DNA from: BJGV01 sp965205785
GTDB taxonomy: Bacteria > Pseudomonadota > Gammaproteobacteria > Burkholderiales > Nitrosomonadaceae
Assembly (NCBI GenBank): GCA_965205785.1
Contig: OZ242188.1
Span: 744,001-808,000, forward strand
Direction of reading: 5' to 3'
DNA length: 64,000 nucleotides
Part shown: positions 46,274 through 53,496 of the stretch, one piece after another
Numbering within the stretch: position 1 is the stretch's first letter
Layout of the letters: every line of letters starts with the position of its first letter
Program-made: the position numbers and the translations under genes
Notes under the pieces: model-generated
The model's input: only the letters and a program-made list of their open reading frames with translations
Databases searched by the model: none
Told to the model about the DNA's origin: nothing

Positions 46274-46858
46274 CTACCTTTCCTTTGACAGAAGTTTAAG
46301 TGCCTGTCGTATCCCCTCGGATACGGTAATATCTTGTGATAACTGTTTAATTGCCCAACTAACTTCACGCTCATTATAACCCAATGACAACAAAGCATTG
46401 AGCACGTCATTATTTACCTTTGAAGAAGATATGGAACTGTCATTACCAATCATGTCAGAACTAAGTTTGTCACGCAATTCCAGCAGTAAACGTTCAGCAG
46501 TTTTTTTGCCAATTCCTGGAACCTTAATAATTTGTCTACTGTCCTGAGCTGCCACCGCCTGGTGTAGATCAGTAACACTTAAACCTGACAAAACTGCTAG
46601 CGCAGTTCTTGCTCCCACGCCAGAAATTTTTACAAGTTGGCGGAAGGCCTGTCGCTCAGCCTCAGTTGAAAAACCGAATAATAAATGTGCATCTTCCCGG
46701 ACTACGAGATAAGTATGAAGAATGATTTTCTCACCTGTAGCTGGTAGGCTATAAAATGTACTCATTGGTACATTGATTTCATATCCCACACCCTGCACGT
46801 CAAGTAGCACCAAAGGCGGTTGCTTTTCTAATAACAAGCCCGCTAATCTCCCAATCAT
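46274..46858 (-). CDS. ruvA: Holliday junction DNA-binding protein RuvA
   Basis: RuvA holds the four-way junction and loads RuvB. The ATG at 46858 gives 194 residues and the standard opening MIGRLAGLLLEK; it overlaps the ruvC stop in an ATGA, while a longer frame to 46942 runs back into ruvC. The OB fold covers about 1-62, helix-hairpin-helix motifs lie near 71-90 (LVKISGVGARTALAVLS) and 106-125 (IIKVPGIGKKTAERLLLEL), and the RuvB-contact domain III at the C-terminus. Confidence 0.96.
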   Translation of the reverse strand: MIGRLAGLLLEKQPPLVLLDVQGVGYEINVPMSTFYSLPATGEKIILHTYLVVREDAHLLFGFSTEAERQAFRQLVKISGVGARTALAVLSGLSVTDLHQAVAAQDSRQIIKVPGIGKKTAERLLLELRDKLSSDMIGNDSSISSSKVNNDVLNALLSLGYNEREVSWAIKQLSQDITVSEGIRQALKLLSKER

Positions 46859-47373
46859 GCTAGCCTTCCACGTTTCATACTGTAACCTTTTGTTGATGTC
46901 TCGCCTAAGCCCAAACCACCATGAGCGTGACAAATTGCACAAGCAAGTGCATCTGCTGCGTCCGCCCCAGGCCTGCTAGGAAGAGCTAACAGACGCATTA
47001 TCATTTCCTGAACTTGTTCTTTTTTTGCGTGACCGTTACCGACAACCGCTTGTTTGATTTGCAATGCAGTGTATTCAGCTACGAAAAGATCATTTGATAC
47101 AGCCGCACAAATTGCTGCGCCTCGTGCCTGCCCAAGCATCAATGTTGACTTTGGATTAATGTTAACGAATACCTGCTCCACTGCAATCTGATCAGGTTGA
47201 TGCTCCGCGATAACTTCATTGAGGTTATCCATGATTGATTTTAGACGTAATGGCAGCTCTACATCTAAAGTTTTAATGCGACCACTACTGACATAAGTTA
47301 ATTTATTGCCAGTTATATCGATAGCCCCAAAACCAGTTATGCGCAAGCCGGGGTCAATGCCTAAAATGCGAAT
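46855..47373 (-). CDS. ruvC: Holliday junction resolvase RuvC, ATT start codon
   Basis: RuvC cuts Holliday junctions as a dimer. With an ATT start at 47373 the product has 172 residues (E. coli 173), opens MRILGIDPGLRITG, and places the four catalytic acids at D7, E66, D138 and D141, the same numbers as E. coli. A TGA lies in frame two codons upstream (47377-47379), so no ATG, GTG or TTG can serve before D7; the first ordinary start, a TTG at 47346, would delete catalytic D7. AGGTG at 47378-47382, four bases before the ATT, supports initiation there. It is 21 bases after yebC and overlaps ruvA by 4 bases. Confidence 0.88.
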   Translation of the reverse strand: MRILGIDPGLRITGFGAIDITGNKLTYVSSGRIKTLDVELPLRLKSIMDNLNEVIAEHQPDQIAVEQVFVNINPKSTLMLGQARGAAICAAVSNDLFVAEYTALQIKQAVVGNGHAKKEQVQEMIMRLLALPSRPGADAADALACAICHAHGGLGLGETSTKGYSMKRGRLA

Positions 47374-47394
47374 ATGTCACCTATTAGATAAAAA

Positions 47395-48120
47395 TTAACT
47401 ATCAATTACTGCTGAGGTAAAAACTTCCTGTACATCATCTATACTTTCAAGTGCATCCAATAATTTTTGCATTTTTACAGCATTCTCACCTGTTAATATA
47501 ATTTCATTCTCTGGCTTCATTGTCACTGCAGCCAACTCGGCCTTGAATCCTGAATTCTCCAAAGCAGCTTTAATAGTTATAAATTCATATGGTGGTGTAA
47601 TTACTTCAATGCTGCCATCATCGTTGTTGATTACATCTTCGGCGCCTGTTTCCAGCGCAGCCTCCATTAGCTTATCTTCGTTGGTGCCCGGAGCAAAAAA
47701 AAGTTGGCCACAATGTTTAAACAAGAATAGAACTGACCCATCTGCACCTAAATTACCGCTATGTTTAGTAAAAGCATGCCGCACGTCTGCAACGGTTCGA
47801 ACACGATTATCTGTCATACAATCTACTACAACAGCTGCACCAGCAATGCCATATCCTTCATAACGAATTTCTTCGTAATTTACACCTTCAAGATCACCGC
47901 TACCACGTTTAATTGCGCGTTCTATATTATCCTTTGGCATGTTTTGATCATATGCCTTATCAACCGCTAAACGTAGTCTCGGATTACTTGCTATTTCACC
48001 GCCACCCAATCGTGCAGCAACAGTGATTTCTTTGATGACCCGGGTAAAAATCTTACCGCGTTTGGCATCTGTTGCTGCCTTTTTGTGCTTGATGTTTGCC
48101 CACTTACTATGCCCTGCCAT
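47395..48120 (-). CDS. yebC: YebC/PmpR family protein
   Basis: A 241-residue TACO1/YebC-type protein. The opening MAGHSKWANIKHKKAATDAKRGKIF is family-typical, as are PKDNIERAIKRGSG and YEGYGIAGAAVVVDC. Members have been described as transcription regulators; recent work on the family links them to translation of proline stretches by ribosomes. It heads the yebC-ruvC-ruvA-ruvB cluster and is divergent from the SYLF gene. The Pro/Lys-rich TolA encoded in the same stretch might be such a client (speculation). Confidence 0.95.
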   Translation of the reverse strand: MAGHSKWANIKHKKAATDAKRGKIFTRVIKEITVAARLGGGEIASNPRLRLAVDKAYDQNMPKDNIERAIKRGSGDLEGVNYEEIRYEGYGIAGAAVVVDCMTDNRVRTVADVRHAFTKHSGNLGADGSVLFLFKHCGQLFFAPGTNEDKLMEAALETGAEDVINNDDGSIEVITPPYEFITIKAALENSGFKAELAAVTMKPENEIILTGENAVKMQKLLDALESIDDVQEVFTSAVIDS

Positions 48121-48360
48121 GACTTCTATACTCTTTGTTAAAGTGCCTTAATGTTACCACCCAGCCACCAGTCAATAAAGCGGGAAAAGCTAGAAACAAA
48201 GATTTGCAGCTTTTGCTATTAAAGCTTGATGCTCATTTTAATCTAGAATTGATGATTGCAACTGGGACAGGTATAGTTGTTGATGCAGTCTACGATTTAA
48301 GTAATATGTGATATTTTAGATTTTAGATATAAGAAATAAAAGATTTTGGAGAGCACAAAT

Positions 48361-48927
48361 ATGAGACAGTCAAAATTTGGGTTGTGTAGCCTGATAATTA
48401 CTTTCATTTTTAGTGTTTGCGCAACTACAGCAACAGCCGGTAGTCCAGCAGAAGACAGGAAAGAGTATCTTGCTATGAAAAACAAAACTCTTTCAGACCT
48501 GTATAAGGTTAAACCTGATGTAAAAGCTCAGATTGCTAAAGCGCCTGGCTATGCAGTTTTCAGTAATGCTAATATCAATGTGATTTTTGCAAGCTTTGGT
48601 GGTGGATATGGACTCGTACAACCAAAGGGTGCTAAACCTGTTTATATGCACATGGGTGAAGTGGGTATCGGATTTGGACTAGGTGTTAAAGATTTTCGTG
48701 CTGTATTTGTCTTTCATGACAAAGCAACCATGGATAAATTTATTAACAGTGGTTGGGAGTTTGGAGCACAAGCCGATGCTGCAGCTAAAGCCAGTGATAA
48801 AGGAGCGGCTGTAGGAGGAGAGGTCGTAATCGATGGTATAACCATTTATCAGTTAACAGAATCCGGGTTGGCGCTTCAAGCTACGGTCAAGGGAACTAAA
48901 TTCTGGAAGAACGATAAGTTAAACTAA
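48361..48927 (+). CDS. secreted SYLF (YSC84-like) domain protein
   Basis: A 188-residue protein with a signal peptide ending near residue 27 (TATAG). The mature part is a SYLF/YSC84 domain, known for lipid binding in eukaryotes and common in bacterial envelope proteins. Typical blocks are KAPGYAVFSNANINVIFASFGGGYGLV and GVKDFRAVFVFHD. GGAGAG at 48348-48353, seven bases before the ATG at 48361, fixes the start over a TTG inside the site. It is monocistronic, convergent with thiO. Its role in the envelope is not known. Confidence 0.85.
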   Translation: MRQSKFGLCSLIITFIFSVCATTATAGSPAEDRKEYLAMKNKTLSDLYKVKPDVKAQIAKAPGYAVFSNANINVIFASFGGGYGLVQPKGAKPVYMHMGEVGIGFGLGVKDFRAVFVFHDKATMDKFINSGWEFGAQADAAAKASDKGAAVGGEVVIDGITIYQLTESGLALQATVKGTKFWKNDKLN

Positions 48928-48989
48928 ATACGTGCAATATGCCCTTATGACTGTAAAGTGTTTTCTTCTAGTCCAGAAACCTATTCTTT

Positions 48990-50108
48990 TTATACAAGCC
49001 ATTTATAAGGAGTAACATCAAATGGCTGAGAGCTTCCTATAATCATGTTTGATAAAAGTTGTGCGCTGCCTGGCGCCATAGTTACACCATAGCGATGATG
49101 GCCACTACTTAAATAAAAATTATCAAAATTAGGGTGACGGCTAATAACTGGAATATTTTTAGGAGAACCTGGACGGAGCCCTGCCCAGTGTCCAACTAAA
49201 GTATTTTCAGTTAGTTCAGGTAAAAAATTATGAGCCTTTTCAAGTAATTCATTACGTGCTTCAGTAGTAATGCTTTTATCAAATCCAGTATTTTCTGTAG
49301 TACTCCCTGCAAGTATATATCCATCTTGGCGCGGTATCAGGTAAAAACCGTTTTGTAATATAACTGTATCAAGCAAACCGGCTTCCACTTTAAAAAGTAA
49401 CATCTGCCCCCGCACTGGGTAAATATTAATTTTTAATGCATATTTATCAAGTATTTCACGGCTCCATGCCCCAGCTGCAACAACATAGTCCGCACTAGAA
49501 TATTCCCCCCGATCCGTGACTACTGATTCAACTTGGCTTTGCCCCATTCGCCAACCTGTAACCCGAGTGTGCTCTATGATGGAACCACCAGATAATTCTA
49601 CAGACCTTTTCAGTGCCTGTAATAATCTGGGACTACGTACTTGTGCAACTGAAGATAGCCATAACGCTGATTTATCTGTGAATCTACAAAATTCGAGCTT
49701 TGGAAATGCCTCATTCAGGTACACTTTTTTCAGGGGAAAAGCATTACGTGCACACCAATCCTTGGCCCCTATAAATTGAGCACTTTGCTCATTATTCGTA
49801 TCTGGAAGCACCAACATGCCACAAACCTGGTATTCCGGATCAATTCCTGTTTCTTGTCTGAGAGTTTCTGTCAATCCTGGTAACAATCGGTTACTAAATT
49901 GTGTTAATTGAGTCACTGCATCCGGATAGTCCCAGGGCAACAACGGCGATAGTATTCCGCCGCCCGCCCAGGAAGCTTCATTACCGCAGCAATTACGTTC
50001 CAGTACGCGTACTTTCGCACCCATCTGCAATAACTCACGTGCTATGGAAAGCCCGATTACCCCCCCGCCTATGACGATAACATCAGTTACCAAAAAATTA
50101 TTCCTCAC
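48990..50108 (-). CDS. thiO: glycine oxidase ThiO
   Basis: A FAD-dependent amine oxidase of 372 residues that makes iminoglycine for the thiazole ring of thiamine. The dinucleotide fold is VIVIGGGVIGLSIARELLQMGA near 9-30, followed by ERNCCGNEASWAGGGILSPL, with the ThiO-type flavin contacts. The C-terminal GHWAGLRPGSPKNIPVI and SSGHHRYGVTMAP blocks match. No other thiamine gene is adjacent. D-amino-acid oxidase or sarcosine oxidase are less likely alternatives. Confidence 0.88.
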   Translation of the reverse strand: MRNNFLVTDVIVIGGGVIGLSIARELLQMGAKVRVLERNCCGNEASWAGGGILSPLLPWDYPDAVTQLTQFSNRLLPGLTETLRQETGIDPEYQVCGMLVLPDTNNEQSAQFIGAKDWCARNAFPLKKVYLNEAFPKLEFCRFTDKSALWLSSVAQVRSPRLLQALKRSVELSGGSIIEHTRVTGWRMGQSQVESVVTDRGEYSSADYVVAAGAWSREILDKYALKINIYPVRGQMLLFKVEAGLLDTVILQNGFYLIPRQDGYILAGSTTENTGFDKSITTEARNELLEKAHNFLPELTENTLVGHWAGLRPGSPKNIPVISRHPNFDNFYLSSGHHRYGVTMAPGSAQLLSNMIIGSSQPFDVTPYKWLV

Positions 50109-50272
50109 TTAAAACATTTTAGTTTCGAGTAAAAAAGGGTTTTCTCTGACAAATTGCTGTCTTAGATACCTGCCCAGAAGCGCTCTACCTAACAACATAC
50201 GACTCAAGTCACATTGAATCTATGCCGCTTATTCCTCTACAGGGACCGTCTGTCATTTTCTATCCACCAATC

Positions 50273-50292
50273 ATCTGCAACCGCTTGCAGAT
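50273..50292 (+). promoter_or_regulatory. palindromic site upstream of the pilin operon
   Basis: A perfect 8-bp inverted repeat ATCTGCAA-CCGC-TTGCAGAT ends 42 bases before the pilin ATG. It could be an operator or a leader hairpin. A second ATCTGCAG half-site-like sequence lies at about 50308-50317. I know no regulator to assign. Confidence 0.45.
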
Positions 50293-50334
50293 GTACTCTC
50301 TGGTCACTAATCTGCAGCCATGAAGGAGATTGTA

Positions 50335-50814
50335 ATGAAAGAACGAGAGAAAACAAAGGCTAAAAGAATTGTAGAACCTCAAAAGCAAAGGGGTTTCACT
50401 TTACTTGAATTACTAATAGTGGTGGGTATTATCGGCATTATTGCGGCAATTGCCATTCCTTCCTATCGCGACTATGTAACTCGCGGAAAAATTACCGAGG
50501 CCACTTCAAACCTTGGTGATATGAGAATAAAGCTTGAACAATTCTTCCAGGACAATCGTACCTACGTCGGAGCTTGTGTTGGAGGGACAGTCGCTCCTCT
50601 GCCAACTGGTAGTAATGCACGTGCGTTTACTTATAGTTGCCCAACACTGACCGCATCATCATTTACAGTACGTGCACTGGGAAACGCAACTAATGGAATG
50701 ACTGGTTTTGACTACACGATAAATCAAAATAATGCAAAAGCCACTGCTTCAGTAGCAACTGGCTGGACGCTAACCGCAGGTTGCTGGGTTACTAAAAAGG
50801 ATGGGACATGCTAA
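50335..50814 (+). CDS. pilE: type IV pilin-like protein (PilE/PilA type)
   Basis: A 159-residue prepilin. The PilD site is RG-FTLLE with cleavage after G20 and the conserved E at mature position 5; the 20-residue leader is longer than in most type IVa pilins. The hydrophobic helix LLIVVGIIGIIAAIAIPSY follows. A C-terminal disulfide loop is likely between the cysteines of AGCWVTKKDGTC. AAGGAG lies six bases before the ATG at 50335; a nearer ATG at 50320 overlaps this site and is rejected. It opens the minor pilin operon and may be a minor pilin rather than the main subunit. Confidence 0.9.
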   Translation: MKEREKTKAKRIVEPQKQRGFTLLELLIVVGIIGIIAAIAIPSYRDYVTRGKITEATSNLGDMRIKLEQFFQDNRTYVGACVGGTVAPLPTGSNARAFTYSCPTLTASSFTVRALGNATNGMTGFDYTINQNNAKATASVATGWTLTAGCWVTKKDGTC

Positions 50815-51332
50815 TCGCAAGCAAGACATCATCTCGTGAGCAAGGATTTACGCTGGTCGAATTACTGATCTCAGTAGCCGTGGTCGGGGTACTAACTTTA
50901 TTGGCGCTCCCAAGTTTTAATCAATGGATCGCTAATACCAAAATTCGTAGTACTACAGAAAGTGTATTAGCGGGCTTTCAATTAGCAAGAGCAGAGGCAG
51001 TACGTCTTAATCGGGGCGTACGAATGACACTTAATGCAGATACAAGCTGGGCGGTTGCTGAAGTTCTTTCAGGAACTGTAATTCAAACACGCCCTGCTAA
51101 TGAAGGCACAGACAGCAATACCACTATGACCGTAACACCAGGTACCGCAACCACAGTAGATTTCAACGGATTAGGTAGAGTTACCAATCTGACGCCAATT
51201 ACACAAGTTGATTTGGATAGCACAGCCATTCCTGCTGCCAGCACTAAGGAATTACGAATCACGATCAATACCGGGGGGACAGCACGTGCATGTGATCCGT
51301 CTCACCCCGCAAGTGACCCGAGAGGATGTTAA
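50808..51332 (+). CDS. fimT: minor pseudopilin FimT/GspH type
   Basis: A 174-residue prepilin with cleavage after G13 (QG-FTLVELL) and E5 in place. The hydrophobic helix LISVAVVGVLTLLALPSF and the FimT-type block LAGFQLARAEAVRLNRGV are clear. FimT members can bind DNA in natural transformation (known in Legionella FimT); whether this one does is unknown. A cysteine pair near the C-terminus (RACDPS, RGC) may close a disulfide. It overlaps pilE by 7 bases. Confidence 0.88.
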   Translation: MLIASKTSSREQGFTLVELLISVAVVGVLTLLALPSFNQWIANTKIRSTTESVLAGFQLARAEAVRLNRGVRMTLNADTSWAVAEVLSGTVIQTRPANEGTDSNTTMTVTPGTATTVDFNGLGRVTNLTPITQVDLDSTAIPAASTKELRITINTGGTARACDPSHPASDPRGC

Positions 51333-51341
51333 GGAGTCATC

Positions 51342-51782
51342 ATGAATACTCAATTTCGAAAAAAACAAAAAGGTTCCATGCTTCTGGAAGCTCTAATCGC
51401 TATTCTGATTTTCTCCATGGGCATACTTGCTCTGATGGGCATGCAAGCTACCGCAATAAATACCGTATCTGAGTCTAAATATCGTTCCGACGCCGGTTTT
51501 CTGACTAATCGTATCCTTGGTCAGATCTGGGCTGACCGAGCAAATCTTGCAAGCTATGCATGTAATCCCTGTACAACTACTGGTACCGGCAATGCTGATA
51601 CACGTGCTTGGGCTACTGAAATCCAAAGTGGGGCACTGCAGTTACCAGGAGTAACCGATGCAGCAAATCAACCGACTATTACTCTGGGAGCAAGTAATCA
51701 GGTTCAGGTACAAGTCTTTTGGCAAGCGCCAAATGCTACTGCACAGCGAAACCATTTAGTAATTGCTTATATCAATGGATAA
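51342..51782 (+). CDS. pilV: minor pilin PilV
   Basis: A 146-residue prepilin. The processing site is KG-SMLLEAL, with cleavage after G11 and Glu at mature position 5. The helix LIAILIFSMGILALMGMQATA is the standard PilV pattern, and a cysteine pair (YACNPC) follows. It belongs to the tip complex that primes pilus assembly with PilW, PilX, FimT and PilY1. AAGGAG precedes the ATG. It overlaps the start of pilW by 8 bases. Confidence 0.88.
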   Translation: MNTQFRKKQKGSMLLEALIAILIFSMGILALMGMQATAINTVSESKYRSDAGFLTNRILGQIWADRANLASYACNPCTTTGTGNADTRAWATEIQSGALQLPGVTDAANQPTITLGASNQVQVQVFWQAPNATAQRNHLVIAYING

Positions 51783-52832
51783 AACAAACAAAATAATGAC
51801 AAAACATAATTCACAAAACCGATCTGCAGGTTTTAGCCTTGTAGAATTAATGGTAGGAGTGATTATTGCAATACTCGGCTCAATTGTAATTTTCCAGGTA
51901 TTTGCTGTCTCTGAGAAATACAAACGCACTTCCGTAGCCGGTAGTGATGCACAACAAAGTGGATTACTAGGCTTGCACTCTATAGAACGTGACCTCCGTA
52001 TGGCAGGATACGGTGTTAATGATACGACGCATATGGGTTGTAATGTGCTTGCCTACAACGATAACCGTACAACGACTAATTTTAATTTTGCATTGCAGCC
52101 AGTATTACCCAGGGCGCGGGTAATAATGCAACTACTGGAGTGGGAGCGGCCTCTGACACCATTACTGTGCTCTATGGTAACTCAGCAAATGGTCTAGCTT
52201 CCGTTCAGCAGGTTCAGAATATGGCCTCAACGACAGAGGACTTTAAAGTAAGCAATCGATATGGCTTCAGAGTAGGCGATTTAATAGTTGCCGCTGAAGG
52301 TGGGCTGAATTGTACGCTAGCCGAGACGTCTGCATTACCAACTGGAGGTCTCGCTGATACCATAACGCATGCTGATACCGTTGATTATAATCCGACAGGT
52401 GGGCTTGGCGTTGTATACACTTCAAATGCTCTAATTTACAACCTGGGCCCCACACCAACTCTGAACCAATATGCAATTGTAAATAATACGCTTACTGTAC
52501 AGTCAGTACTTACGTTAGCATCTGCAGAAGTTGCCGATAACATTGTTAACCTGCAGGCAGTGTACTGCAAGGATATCGTAAACACTCCACCAACAACTTT
52601 TACTACTTGTGATGCAATAGCCCCGGTCTCCTGGGACCAAGTAGGGGTAGTTCGAGTTGGCTTGTTATCTCAAAGTGCCAGACCTGAACGTGATTGTAAT
52701 GTAACCGCCAGCAGCAATATCGCCTGGTCAGGCGGCACATTTGATGTCTCCGGTGTTCCGGACTGGAACTGTCATCGCTACAAAGTATTTCAGACAACAA
52801 TACCTTTAAGAAACCTAATTTGGACATTCTAA
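51775..52832 (+). pseudogene. pilW: minor pilin PilW, disrupted by a frameshift
   Basis: The 5' frame gives a normal prepilin start (AG-FSLVELMVG, cleavage after G19) and the PilW block LLGLHSIERDLRMAGYG, then loses sense after LQPV near 52100 and stops at 52197. The expected continuation (SITQGAGNNATTGVGAASDTITVLYG) lies in the frame one base back, open from 52086 and running to 52832 with the PilW C-terminal domain. So one base has been lost (or two gained) between about 52086 and 52120. No long homopolymer lies there. It may be a true mutation, an assembly error or a recoding site. Joined, the product would be about 352 residues. Confidence 0.82.
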
Positions 52833-53434
52833 TGAAAAACCAATACGGACAATTTGCACCAAAAATGTCACGCACTCCCCTGAGACAAAGAGGTGTAGTG
52901 TTATTTATCGCATTAATAGTGCTGGCAGCAATGTCACTTGCAGGAATCGGGATGCTACGTTCAGTGGATACCGGCAATCTGATCGCCGGTAATCTTGCTT
53001 TCAAACAAGCTACGCTTAATGCCAGTGATCTAGGCCTCGAAACAGGACTTCAATGGCTACTGACACAGGCGGGTACAACAGCACTCGATGCCAACGTTAC
53101 TGCAAGCGGCTATTTTGCAAACCCCCCGGCAAATGATGCCACTCTTGACTGGACAGATATTGCAAACTGGGCTGGATCGGTCGTATTAGCCACAGATGCT
53201 GCAGGAAACACTACTCGCTACATTATTCATCGCTTATGTCCTGCTGCCGGTCCTGTAACCGGGCAAGTTTGTGCAATTAGCACAACCTCGGGCACAGCAG
53301 GGGGCGGAAGCAGCTCAGTTGGATCAACCGTGTTTACCAGCACTAACTCAGTTTATTACCGAATCATGGCAAGGGTAGATGGTCCCCGTAATACTTCAAG
53401 CATTACTGAGGCTCATATCCAAATAACCATATGA
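52832..53434 (+). CDS. pilX: minor pilin PilX
   Basis: A 200-residue PilX/PilX_N protein. The processing region is RQRG-VVLFIALIVLAAMSLAGIG with cleavage after G21; as usual in PilX the Glu at mature position 5 is missing. NLAFKQATLNASDLGLE is the typical second block. The ATG at 52832 shares its A with the pilW stop codon, and the gene end overlaps an ATG by 4 bases. A frame back to 52820 lacks support. It is part of the priming complex at the pilus tip. Confidence 0.88.
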   Translation: MKNQYGQFAPKMSRTPLRQRGVVLFIALIVLAAMSLAGIGMLRSVDTGNLIAGNLAFKQATLNASDLGLETGLQWLLTQAGTTALDANVTASGYFANPPANDATLDWTDIANWAGSVVLATDAAGNTTRYIIHRLCPAAGPVTGQVCAISTTSGTAGGGSSSVGSTVFTSTNSVYYRIMARVDGPRNTSSITEAHIQITI

Positions 53435-53496
53435 AGAATTTTAACTCATATCCCGTATATGTTACTGAAACGGGAACCAAGAGGTACGGAGGTATT

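Noticed and set aside
52140..52832. C-terminal pilW part as a separate gene with a GTG start
   Set aside because: The frame is open further upstream and continues the PilW sequence directly; no ribosome binding site precedes the GTG.
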